Shown here piece after piece: positions 47,047 to 55,136 of a stretch of 64,000 nucleotides of DNA (within the stretch, counting starts at the first letter, position 1; each line of letters starts with the position of its first letter). The stretch lies in the NCBI RefSeq assembly GCF_000515335.1, contig NZ_KI911563.1, positions 387,735-451,734 of the forward strand. Reading direction: 5' to 3'. Source of the DNA: Cohnella panacarvi Gsoil 349. Its GTDB lineage: Bacteria; Bacillota; Bacilli; Paenibacillales; Paenibacillaceae. The notes beneath the pieces were generated by a model. That model was not told where the DNA came from and did no database searches. It was given only the letters and a program-made list of their open reading frames with translations. Both the position numbers and the translations under genes were made by a program.

Positions 47047-47496
47047 ATGAAACTGAAGAAATGGTTTACTGTCCCGTTCATGCTAGCCATGATTCTGGTA
47101 TCGGCGCAATCGGTTTTTGCTCAAGATCCTTATTACACCAATCCTAACGGGACCGTTCAGACGGCAAGGACTCTGTATCTTAATCAATGGAAACAAGATC
47201 AGCTAAGCTTTAATTCCGAGGTCGATTATTTCAAAGTGAACCTTACCAATAGGGATGAATTTATTACTGTTGAATTGAAATGTCCTCCGGCGCAAAATTG
47301 CAAGTTTACGGTTTTCGAATATCAACACGGAGCGTTTTATCATTTATTGGATTCCTCGAGAGTGTCCTCCAGCGGATTGAGATATAGTCGTCGTTTCCGG
47401 ACAATCGAGGACACCTTTTATATCGCGGTGTCGGGAGCGGATCCATGGGTGGATTGGAGCACGCAGTCGTTCTATTCGTTGAGGGTCTATCACTAG
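47047..47496 (+). CDS. Secreted PPC-like domain protein
   Basis: The 149-residue product has a signal peptide ('MKLKKWFTVPFMLAMILVSA', cleavage near 'VFA') and a single beta-sandwich resembling the bacterial pre-peptidase C-terminal domain: 'NSEVDYFKVNLTNRDEFITV' and the ending 'QSFYSLRVYH'. Such domains usually help secreted enzymes; here the domain stands alone. One Cys pair ('CPPAQNC') may close a loop. GGGAGGGG lies 10 bp before the start. Confidence 0.75.
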   Translation: MKLKKWFTVPFMLAMILVSAQSVFAQDPYYTNPNGTVQTARTLYLNQWKQDQLSFNSEVDYFKVNLTNRDEFITVELKCPPAQNCKFTVFEYQHGAFYHLLDSSRVSSSGLRYSRRFRTIEDTFYIAVSGADPWVDWSTQSFYSLRVYH

Positions 47497-47543
47497 TTAG
47501 TCTTTGTTCATCTCATTTGTACGAATCGATAGCCTTATAAAAT

Positions 47544-47575
47544 AAACTCCGCCAGCCATTCGGCCAGCGGAGTTT
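47544..47575. terminator. Bidirectional terminator between converging genes
   Basis: Stem AAACTCCGC (47544-47552) with GCGGAGTTT (47567-47575), followed by TTTTTC on the plus strand and A/T on the other side. It serves the PPC-like gene and the gene at 47600-48754. Confidence 0.85.
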
Positions 47576-47599
47576 TTCATTTGGATATCTATTTTCGCT

Positions 47600-48754
47600 T
47601 TACTTTTCGATCTTGCCCGTGTCCACCACTTCGAAATCGCTGCCTTTGATCTTGCCGAGATGATGCAAATCTTCATCGTCCCAACGCGGATCGTGCGCGC
47701 CGCTGAGGTATAAGCTGCTGCCATGGTCGGCGACGATCATTCCGTACTTCTTTAACGCTTTTAGGATCGCTTGGTTAGTTGGGGAAAAACCGGATATGTC
47801 ATAATCCTGACGAAGCCGCAGTCTCAGCCCCATCGGAGGAAGATTAGGATCCGTAAGGTTCGAAGCGTAGTGGCTCGCGGGATAAATAAAACCTCTTTGC
47901 GTTTTGCCGACCGTAAATCGAAGAGCATGATTGATTTCTCCCGAGGAAGCTTCGTCATATCGGACAAGCCCCGGGAAGATCGGCAAGCCCGCGGCGTCGG
48001 CCGAGGTCCAGTATTTCGGTCGCTGCGCATTGGACTTCAAGTCCCACTTCGCGCCGCTCGCAGCCGTCCAGCCTTGAGCCGAAGGACGCGCATGGTACAA
48101 TTCGTACAGCATCAGGTTGTCCTTGTCGACGACAATAACATGTCGGTCGCCGCCGCTATCGGGCCCTCCTTCGATTGGCGCGTTAAGGGGGATTGGATAT
48201 GGCCCCGGATCGCTTTGGTCCGCGTCATCCGTAAACGTCACTTTCACTTTGGGTTGATTGCCGTCTACGATCATATAAGGGATGCCGATCGGCTCGCCTT
48301 CCCACTCCGTTCCGAAATCCGCGTGCATCCCCCTGGCTGCTCCAATGGAGGAAATAAACTTTGCCGAGTTTTTGTGTACCGGGTATTTCGAAATATCCGT
48401 GTTCCAAGCGTTGTCCTTCGGGAAGACCTGCAAGGCGGACGAACGCGCCGGCACATCCGTTTCCTCCGGGCGCTCCGGTTTCTTGCCGATATATATCGAA
48501 CTCGAGGACTCGACCCATTCCACCGGCTTACCCAACGACTCCGCTGCGAATCGCAGAGGGACGTAAGTTGAATCATTGTATATAAATCCTTTCAGACCGC
48601 TCGGGGGTTGCTTGTTCGTTCCGTCGAAATAATAGCGTAAATCGCGAAACTCAACCTTAATTTGGCTTGTCGCCGCATAGGTGATGCCGGAGAAAAATAC
48701 GGCTCCGCATGCGAATCCGATCATTCCCGGTTTCCAATGTCCCCATTTCGCCAT
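47600..48754 (-). CDS. Secreted protein with copper-amine-oxidase-N-like domain
   Basis: The 384-residue product has an N-terminal export signal ('GMIGFACGAVFFSGITYAAT') and a short copper-amine-oxidase-N-like stalk ('GFIYNDSTYVPLRFAAESLG', about residues 50-95). A larger domain begins 'VFPKDNAWNTDISKYPV' and contains 'GGDRHVIVVDKDNLMLYELY'. Related domains are found in secreted proteins of soil bacteria; their activity is not known to me, though a sugar-binding or hydrolase role is plausible. The ATG at 48754 is chosen; a GTG three codons earlier is also possible. Confidence 0.75.
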   Translation of the reverse strand: MAKWGHWKPGMIGFACGAVFFSGITYAATSQIKVEFRDLRYYFDGTNKQPPSGLKGFIYNDSTYVPLRFAAESLGKPVEWVESSSSIYIGKKPERPEETDVPARSSALQVFPKDNAWNTDISKYPVHKNSAKFISSIGAARGMHADFGTEWEGEPIGIPYMIVDGNQPKVKVTFTDDADQSDPGPYPIPLNAPIEGGPDSGGDRHVIVVDKDNLMLYELYHARPSAQGWTAASGAKWDLKSNAQRPKYWTSADAAGLPIFPGLVRYDEASSGEINHALRFTVGKTQRGFIYPASHYASNLTDPNLPPMGLRLRLRQDYDISGFSPTNQAILKALKKYGMIVADHGSSLYLSGAHDPRWDDEDLHHLGKIKGSDFEVVDTGKIEK

Positions 48755-48979
48755 CGCGCTCACTCCGCTCCTTCGTATCTTCCAATCATACTCACCGCGT
48801 TTTGCAATTTATTGCTGTCCAGTTCCTATATCCAAATTAGTACAAACAGAGCCGTATGATATATAGCAAATAAATACCAACTTTTCGACAAAATCAATCG
48901 AAGTTTGTCATAAAAGATAGAATAATGTCGAAATTGAACCGATAGTGGTTACAAATAACGGTTGGGAGCTCGGTAATAC

Positions 48980-49017
48980 TCAAAAAACCAAACTGCGGCC
49001 GCAGTTTGGTTTTTTGA
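48980..49017. terminator. 38-bp perfect palindrome, bidirectional terminator
   Basis: A mismatch-free palindrome centred between 48998 and 48999, with core AACTGCGGCCGCAGTT and A6/T6 flanks. It lies 20 bp past the stop of the glucan phosphorylase gene. It contains a NotI-type GCGGCCGC centre. Confidence 0.88.
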
Positions 49018-49036
49018 TGTTAACCTGATTCCAACG

Positions 49037-51211
49037 TTATCCCCATGCGGCCAATTCCGTCTCGAAGTCGTGCGCGAAATCAGGGCTGACCGGCGTGACC
49101 CGTACGTTCACGTTAGCTTTCCTGAAATCTACCGTGACGTCGGGAGAAGCGCCTTCGTAAACGTAAACCCCCTTGCCCTGCTGCTGAACCGGTTCTAGCT
49201 TCGCCTTCCAAATCCCTTGTCGGCCGTCGGAACCTACCGCTTCTACGCGGACGTCCTTGTGCCCTATAATGCCGAGTTGAATGACGGCTCGGAAAGCCGT
49301 CTTGTTCAATCCGATCCTGCCGCTAGTGCCGTCAAGAATCTCTATGTTCCGAACACGGACGCCGGACCAATGGTCGCGGATAAATTGCTTGTAAGCAGCA
49401 ACCTTTGAGGCGATCTCAAAGCGATCCGCGGCGAATCGCCTTCCCCTCTCGCTCGCCGGGACATACATCGTGCGCCGATAATCGTTGATCATTCTATGGG
49501 TGTTGAAGACGGGCGCGAGCGAACAGATCGATTCCTTCATGAAATTAACCCATTCCGCGGGGAGCTTCTGATCGTCTCGCTTGTAGAACAGCGGAACGAT
49601 CTCCTCCTCAAGCAATCGGTAAAGCGCTTCGCTGTCCTGCTTGGACTGATATTCGCGATCACCGTCCGTAGCGCTATCTATGGCCCAGCCATTCCGTCCG
49701 TTATAGCCCTCCGCCCACCATCCATCCAGCACGCTGCAGTTGAGAACTCCGTTCAGAGCCGCCTTCTGTCCGCTCGTACCGCTGGCTTCCATCGGCTTCA
49801 TGGGCGTATTAAGCCAGACGTCCACGCCTTGAACGAGCCATCTCGCTTTATCCATCGCATAGTTTTCTATGACGAAGACGCGATCCTTGAACCTCGGTTC
49901 CCGAGATCGCGCTACGATTGCACGGATCAGATCTTGCCCCGGTCCGTCCGCCGGATGCGCCTTTCCGGCGAATACGAGGCACGCCGGCCTTTGCGGATCT
50001 CCCAGGATGCGCGCTAATCGATCCGGGTCGCTGAAAATAAGCAGTGCCCGCTTATAGGTCGCAAATCGTCTTGCAAAACCGATGATAAGCGGACCGCCGT
50101 CGGACTCGTCAAGCGGCAAGCCAAGCTCCCGAAACATCTTCTGTTTAGCCTGTTGATGTTCTTCCCAGAGCGCGCCCGGTGGAATATCCCGAACGGCTGC
50201 CCAGGAATCGGGTTCCATTGTGCGAGCGGCCCAATCGGAAGGAAGATACCGATCGAACAGCTCCTTCATGCCGGCAGCCAGCCATGTCCCGATATGGATG
50301 CCGTTCGTGATCGAATCGACGGGAATATCTTGCTTCGGGATATGCGGCATCCACCGGTGGAACAAGTCGCGGGACACCTCTCCGTGCAATTGGCTTACTC
50401 CGTTTATTTTCGACGATAGACTCACGGCAAGCCGCGTCATGTTAAATGCGCCGTCCACGCAGCCTAGCGACAATACCCGATCTCTGTCCGTTCCAAGCTG
50501 CCAATAGTAGTCGCCGAAGTATCGGTCAATCATATCGATCGGAAATACGTCGTGCCCGGCCGGAACCGGCGTATGCGTCGTGAAGACCGTGCTAGCTTTG
50601 ACCGCTTCTAGCGCTGTCTCGAAAGGGATGCCCTCAGCCGACAGCATTCGAATGCGCTCGAGCGTTAAGAACGCGCAATGTCCTTCGTTCATATGCCAGA
50701 CGTCAGGCTGGATGTCCAGCGCTGCAAGCAATCTCGCGCCGCCGATGCCGAGAAGTATCTCTTGGCTTAATCGGACGTTCTGATCGCTAGGGTAAAGCGT
50801 GTCCGTCAGACGGCGGTCCGCGACGCTATTCGCTTCAATGTCCGTATGGAGCAGATACAGCATGACCGAGCCAACCTGTACGGACCACGCATTCGCATAT
50901 ACGTGCCTGCCGGAGAGCGGAACCTCGATAACGAGAGGTTGACCGACGTCATTCTTTACGAGCCGAACCGGGTAGACGCTTCCCCGATGATCGATCTCCG
51001 GATATAGATGCTGCTGCGAGCCGCCATCGTCTATGCGCTGCTGGAAATAACCTTTTCCGTAATATAGGCCAACTCCCGTAAGCGGAACATTCAGGTCCGC
51101 TGCCGCCTTAATATGATCGCCGGCCAATATGCCGAGGCCGCCCGAGTAAATGGGTAAGGATTCATCCAATCCGAACTCCGCCGAGAAATACGCCACGCCG
51201 CTCTTGTGCAT
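49037..51211 (-). CDS. glgP: Alpha-glucan phosphorylase, short form
   Basis: The 724-residue GT35 enzyme cleaves glucans with phosphate to glucose 1-phosphate. It shows 'AYFSAEFGLDESLPIYSGGL' at the very start, 'VWHMNEGHCAFLTLERIR', 'TTHTPVPAGHD', and the PLP-site region 'PMEASGTSGQKAALNG'. Bacterial relatives of this type usually carry about 100 extra N-terminal residues (DUF3417) before this first motif. Here the ATG follows TGAGGTGGG directly and no matching frame lies upstream, so the short form is probably genuine. No glycogen genes flank it. Confidence 0.88.
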   Translation of the reverse strand: MHKSGVAYFSAEFGLDESLPIYSGGLGILAGDHIKAAADLNVPLTGVGLYYGKGYFQQRIDDGGSQQHLYPEIDHRGSVYPVRLVKNDVGQPLVIEVPLSGRHVYANAWSVQVGSVMLYLLHTDIEANSVADRRLTDTLYPSDQNVRLSQEILLGIGGARLLAALDIQPDVWHMNEGHCAFLTLERIRMLSAEGIPFETALEAVKASTVFTTHTPVPAGHDVFPIDMIDRYFGDYYWQLGTDRDRVLSLGCVDGAFNMTRLAVSLSSKINGVSQLHGEVSRDLFHRWMPHIPKQDIPVDSITNGIHIGTWLAAGMKELFDRYLPSDWAARTMEPDSWAAVRDIPPGALWEEHQQAKQKMFRELGLPLDESDGGPLIIGFARRFATYKRALLIFSDPDRLARILGDPQRPACLVFAGKAHPADGPGQDLIRAIVARSREPRFKDRVFVIENYAMDKARWLVQGVDVWLNTPMKPMEASGTSGQKAALNGVLNCSVLDGWWAEGYNGRNGWAIDSATDGDREYQSKQDSEALYRLLEEEIVPLFYKRDDQKLPAEWVNFMKESICSLAPVFNTHRMINDYRRTMYVPASERGRRFAADRFEIASKVAAYKQFIRDHWSGVRVRNIEILDGTSGRIGLNKTAFRAVIQLGIIGHKDVRVEAVGSDGRQGIWKAKLEPVQQQGKGVYVYEGASPDVTVDFRKANVNVRVTPVSPDFAHDFETELAAWG

Positions 51212-51348
51212 TATCCCACCTCAATTATGCCGAAGATTGCGCCCCGTCGTGTAAGCGCCAAACTTGATGCCATTTACTATATGCCGCTTAACGGTACGCG
51301 TGCCTAAGGCAATCATTGACGGATTTCAACGTCGGTATCCGGGGAGGT

Positions 51349-51639
51349 TTATTCGTTAGACGGCTTCGAAAGGATGAAATCATGCAAGAAATTGATGTAG
51401 AGCGAGGCCAAATGTCTGGTGGATTTAACGGAAGTCTTTCTCATAATGCTGGCGATATGATTTTTCGCCGTCTTCTCCGTAATGAAACAAACCTGTGCGA
51501 TCTCGCGATTACTGTAGCCTTTGAACAAGAGGTGTTCTACGACTTCGATTTCTCTGGGGGTAAGATCGTACTTCCTGACAAAACAACCTAATACGGTTAC
51601 GAAATATAAGTCCGATTTATCCAGCGTGTTGATTATCAT
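51349..51639 (-). CDS. Stand-alone LuxR/GerE-type HTH regulator
   Basis: The 96-residue protein is almost only a LuxR-type helix-turn-helix: 'LTPREIEVVEHLLFKGYSNR', 'EIAQVCFITEKTAKNHIASI'. No receiver or sensor domain is attached, as in GerE. It is divergent from the flavin monooxygenase gene with about 210 bp between them, so it is a candidate regulator of that operon. GerE-like control late in sporulation is another possibility. Confidence 0.8.
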   Translation of the reverse strand: MIINTLDKSDLYFVTVLGCFVRKYDLTPREIEVVEHLLFKGYSNREIAQVCFITEKTAKNHIASIMRKTSVKSTRHLASLYINFLHDFILSKPSNE

Positions 51640-51851
51640 CTTTTTTCTGATTCTCCTGAGGGTTCGATTACCTCTTCTATCCCGCTATTTATATCGATCA
51701 TCATGAATCGTACTCATTGTACATTCTCGCGTTGAACTTTATCTGAACATTCGAGCGCGATCGCGAACCCGTAAAAGCCAGTGCCTTTCCGATCGTGTTT
51801 GATTTATAATAGAACAATAATATTTTCTATTCATTCACATGGAGCGTAACT

Positions 51852-53114
51852 ATGATCAACCGGAAAAGCGTAATGATTATCGGGGCCGGGATCGGCGGTT
51901 TGGTGACTGCCCTGCAGCTGCACAAGTTGGGAATGAAGGTGCGGGTTTACGAAAGCGTTGAAGAGATCCGCGCGCTTGGAGTGGGCATCAACCTGCTCCC
52001 GCATTCCGTTAAAGTATTAACCGAATTGGGTTTGGCGGACGAGTTGGATCGTGAAGGGGTGCGAACCGCGGAGCTAGCTTACTATAACAAATTCGGGCAA
52101 CTGATCTGGCAGGAGCCGAGGGGATTGGATGCCGGTTATCAATGGCCGCAGTACTCCATTCACCGGGGTAAGCTCCAAATGCTTCTGCTGCGGGAAGTGC
52201 AACGGAGGTTGGGCGAAAATTCAGTCTTGACCGGACATCACTTGGCCGAATTCGAACAACATGCCGGAGGCGTAACCGCTCATTTCGTCAATCGGAAGAG
52301 CGGTCAGTCGATCGGCCGTTATTCGGCAGATTTGTTGATCGGCGCCGACGGTATTCACTCGGTGGTGAGGAAGAACTATTATCCCGACGAAGGCGCGCCT
52401 AAATACGGGGGACGGATTCTTTGGCGCGGCACGACGGAAGCCCCTCCCTACCTGACCGGCAGGTCGATGATCATGATGGGGCATGTCGACGTCAAGTTCG
52501 TCGCGTACCCGATCTCCGCACCTAACCCGCAAGGAAAATCTCAGATCAACTGGATCGCCGAATTGACCGTTCCCGGGGGGATGCTGGACCGTACCGATTG
52601 GAACCGGAAAGCCAATAAGGAAGATTTCGCTCCTTCATTCTCCCAGTGGAAATTCGATTGGATCGACGTTCCCCTGCTCATCGAACAATCGGTGGCCGTG
52701 TACGAGTTTCCCCTCGTGGATAAAGACCCCGTCAAGCGATGGGCGTTCGGCCGCGTAGCCCTACTCGGCGATGCGGCGCATCCGATGTATCCGATCGGAT
52801 CGAACGGCGCTTCCCAAGCGATACTCGATTCGGAGGCATTGGCTAAGTCCCTGTCGGATTCGGATGACATGGAAGGCGCATTGAAGCAATTTGAAGCTTT
52901 AAGATTGGACAAGACTTCATCGATCGTCCTCAGCAATCGGCAGAACGGTCCCGAGATCGTCATGCAGATCGTGGAGGAACGAGCGCCGAACGGGTTTGCG
53001 AACCTTCATGACGTGATCAGTCGTCAAGAGCTAGAGGCAATCTCTACGCGTTACAAACAAATTGCGGGCTTCGATAAAGATACGTTGAACGCCGGTAAGG
53101 AAGTGAAGTCATGA
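51852..53114 (+). CDS. FAD-dependent aromatic hydroxylase-like monooxygenase
   Basis: The 420-residue group A flavin monooxygenase has a GxGxxG motif 'IIGAGIGGLVTALQLHKLGM', 'RGKLQMLLL', the DG motif 'LLIGADGIHSVVR' and the second FAD motif 'ALLGDAAHPMYPIGSNGASQ'. These enzymes insert one oxygen atom into aromatic substrates with NAD(P)H. The closest pattern I know is salicylate hydroxylase/PhzS-like. It overlaps the DUF3237 gene by 4 bp (ATGA), so the two act together. A ribosome site GGAGCG precedes the ATG. Confidence 0.88.
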   Translation: MINRKSVMIIGAGIGGLVTALQLHKLGMKVRVYESVEEIRALGVGINLLPHSVKVLTELGLADELDREGVRTAELAYYNKFGQLIWQEPRGLDAGYQWPQYSIHRGKLQMLLLREVQRRLGENSVLTGHHLAEFEQHAGGVTAHFVNRKSGQSIGRYSADLLIGADGIHSVVRKNYYPDEGAPKYGGRILWRGTTEAPPYLTGRSMIMMGHVDVKFVAYPISAPNPQGKSQINWIAELTVPGGMLDRTDWNRKANKEDFAPSFSQWKFDWIDVPLLIEQSVAVYEFPLVDKDPVKRWAFGRVALLGDAAHPMYPIGSNGASQAILDSEALAKSLSDSDDMEGALKQFEALRLDKTSSIVLSNRQNGPEIVMQIVEERAPNGFANLHDVISRQELEAISTRYKQIAGFDKDTLNAGKEVKS

Positions 53115-53563
53115 TGAATGCCGATTTCGCCTTCGAGGCCTTCATCGAAGTCGGTCCTATTCAGGAAGTCGGGCACACAGCCAAAGGCGCGAGACGAATG
53201 ATCCCCATTCTGGGAGGACGATTCTCGGGACCGAGGATCGAAGGCATTATCCTTCCCGGCGGAGCCGATTGGCAGCTTATCCGCGCGGACGGCGTCGCGG
53301 AGATCGAAGCGATGTACACGATGAAGACTTCGGATGGAACCATGATCTATATCGTGAATAAGGGGTATCGCCACGGTCCGAAAGAAGTGATGTCCCGGTT
53401 GGCAGCCGGAGAACCCGTGTCCCCGGAAGATTATTACTTCCGGACGACGCCCTTCTTCGAAGTCGAGAACGGCCGATACGATTGGCTCAATCGTACGTTG
53501 ATGATCGGCAAAGGCGAACGGACGAAAGATGCGGTTCGCATTCGATTCTACGAAATCCTGTAA
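53111..53563 (+). CDS. DUF3237-family protein
   Basis: The 150-residue single-domain beta-barrel protein has the family signatures 'ILGGRFSGPRIEGIILPGGA' and 'RTTPFFEVENGRYDWLNR'. DUF3237 proteins are often next to flavoenzymes or aromatic-degradation genes, but their activity is not established. It starts inside the stop codon of the monooxygenase, so it is co-translated and probably binds or converts its product. The gene ends 7 bp before the stop of the converging GRAS-family gene. Confidence 0.85.
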   Translation: MMNADFAFEAFIEVGPIQEVGHTAKGARRMIPILGGRFSGPRIEGIILPGGADWQLIRADGVAEIEAMYTMKTSDGTMIYIVNKGYRHGPKEVMSRLAAGEPVSPEDYYFRTTPFFEVENGRYDWLNRTLMIGKGERTKDAVRIRFYEIL

Positions 53564-53570
53564 ACGTACT

Positions 53571-54683
53571 TTAACGCGAAGAAGCGCAAATGATCGAGAC
53601 GAGATTGATGTTTCCTTCCGATAAACCGACATGCCACTCATCGATCCGCCTTGCAAGTAAAGGCCATGAGAGCAGATCTTGAGTTTGAAGCGGATTGGCC
53701 GGCTCAAACCCGGACAATTGAAGCCGTTGAATCCAAGATGCGGTTCGTTCATGCCTCTCGACCCGATCCGTCTCGGGTACTCCGAGTACGTCTTCGATCT
53801 CTCTGCTGAAGAAGATTTTGAGCGATCGCTTCTCTTGAGCCGTGATATCGCACTGATCGATTAAGCGAAACACGTTCGAATAGTGACGCCAACTTTCGGC
53901 GAATCGTTGTCTAACGTCGCGTACGAAATGATCGGAATCGGGTTCGCACAGGACGACGAGTGTCGGTTTAAGAGAATGTATCCGCGACAATAAGATCTTG
54001 CGCGCTGCATCCGGAGCCCCGCCGTGCACATGATGCAGCGAGAACGCCGCGTTGACGAGCAATCTCCCGTCGGATGCCTGGATATCATTCCAGAATTCCG
54101 CTTCAACATCCTCCATGGTCCGTGCGCAGCCGTGAAAATCCAGATGAATGCCCGCCTCTTCCGCTGCTTTCCGTACGCTCGCCTCCGCTGAACCCAGACT
54201 AGCGGGATCCGGTTCGATCGCATGAATGGTCAAGGATACAGGCGGCTTGTTCATCGCGGCAAGACTCTGGATCAGAAGGACAATCTGTCTGCCTGTGCCA
54301 ATTCCGATCTCGAGAAGCTTAAGCGAATCCGCGCCTTCCGCCGCGTTAACCAGACAGCGATTGGCTATCGTTCCCGCTGCCATAGCTACCGGAAATTTGG
54401 AGCACAATAGGTTGAACAACTCGATCTGAGGCACGTCGTGCTGACGAAGATATAAATTCATGACTTCCATTCGAGAACGATCCAATCTGCTCATGAACGC
54501 TTTCCCGAACAGATAGGCAATAAGATCCGCTCCCTCTTCTTCCATGCGCAACGTGCTGATCCAAGACGACAATCGCTTGATCACGTGTCCCCGCCGACCC
54601 TCTAACATATCCTGCAATATCGCTAGGAGCTGTTCCCTTCGTATATCTTCTAAATCGCAAGCTGATACCATGGGCATTGTCAT
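53571..54683 (-). CDS. Bacterial GRAS-family protein (methyltransferase-like fold)
   Basis: The 370-residue protein carries landmarks of the GRAS domain, best known from plant regulators such as DELLA and SCARECROW. A Rossmann-like 'LKLLEIGIGTGRQIVLLIQS' stands at the VHIID position (121-140). 'LLVNAAFSLHHVH' (208-220) lies at the 'N-F-LH' position. 'EPDSDHFVRDVRQRF' and 'HYSNVFRLID' (247-276) match the PFYRE region, and 'ERHERTASWIQRLQLSGFEP' (309-328) matches the SAW region. Bacterial GRAS proteins are predicted small-molecule-binding or S-adenosylmethionine-dependent enzymes. The intact GxGTG loop suggests cofactor binding. It converges on the monooxygenase/DUF3237 pair. Confidence 0.75.
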   Translation of the reverse strand: MTMPMVSACDLEDIRREQLLAILQDMLEGRRGHVIKRLSSWISTLRMEEEGADLIAYLFGKAFMSRLDRSRMEVMNLYLRQHDVPQIELFNLLCSKFPVAMAAGTIANRCLVNAAEGADSLKLLEIGIGTGRQIVLLIQSLAAMNKPPVSLTIHAIEPDPASLGSAEASVRKAAEEAGIHLDFHGCARTMEDVEAEFWNDIQASDGRLLVNAAFSLHHVHGGAPDAARKILLSRIHSLKPTLVVLCEPDSDHFVRDVRQRFAESWRHYSNVFRLIDQCDITAQEKRSLKIFFSREIEDVLGVPETDRVERHERTASWIQRLQLSGFEPANPLQTQDLLSWPLLARRIDEWHVGLSEGNINLVSIICASSR

Positions 54684-55136
54684 TGCGATTATTCGCCCCC
54701 TTATTTCCTGTTAATAATTTACATAGATTACATGGTTACATAATATGACAGTATAATGGCAATTTTATCGAGAAAGAAGTGAGTAAATAACTAATTGCAT
54801 ATGAGAATATACCTATGAGATTAAGCATATATATGCGAAAGAGGCTGTCCCGGAGAGGGACGCCTCTTTTCTATTGCTGATCGATATAATCAAGCTAACG
54901 CAGCACACTAACTGCATAAATGGCAGGTATTCCAATCGAGGGGGATACTCTATTGCCTTTAAACGGTACGAAGTGCAGGTATTTGAGTAGGAAACGAGAG
55001 TTCTGACGGTTTGGCGATAATGTGATGTATTCGATACAGTTATTCAGTGGAAAAATGACGATTCTGTAATAACGAACGGCACTTCATGCAGTTAAAGTTG
55101 GATGGTCGAGCCGGAGAGTGCCTTTTTTGGGTATCG
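54684..55136. other. Intergenic region with a terminator hairpin and a possible small repeat element
   Basis: No gene is evident. A hairpin lies at 54838-54870. A 186-bp block at 54909-55094 is bounded by inverted TAACTGCAT/ATGCAGTTA and contains a direct repeat GCAGGTATT (54923 and 54975). A plus-strand hairpin GGCACT...AGTGCC with a T run ends at about 55128. Confidence 0.55.
54838..54870. terminator. Hairpin, likely bidirectional terminator
   Basis: GAGGC and GTCCC on the left pair with GGGAC and GCCTC on the right around a 5-nt loop, with AAA before and TTTT after. Confidence 0.75.

Noticed and set aside
53051-53752. Minus-strand frame of 233 codons
   Set aside because: Antisense to the DUF3237 gene and the end of the monooxygenase gene, both well supported.
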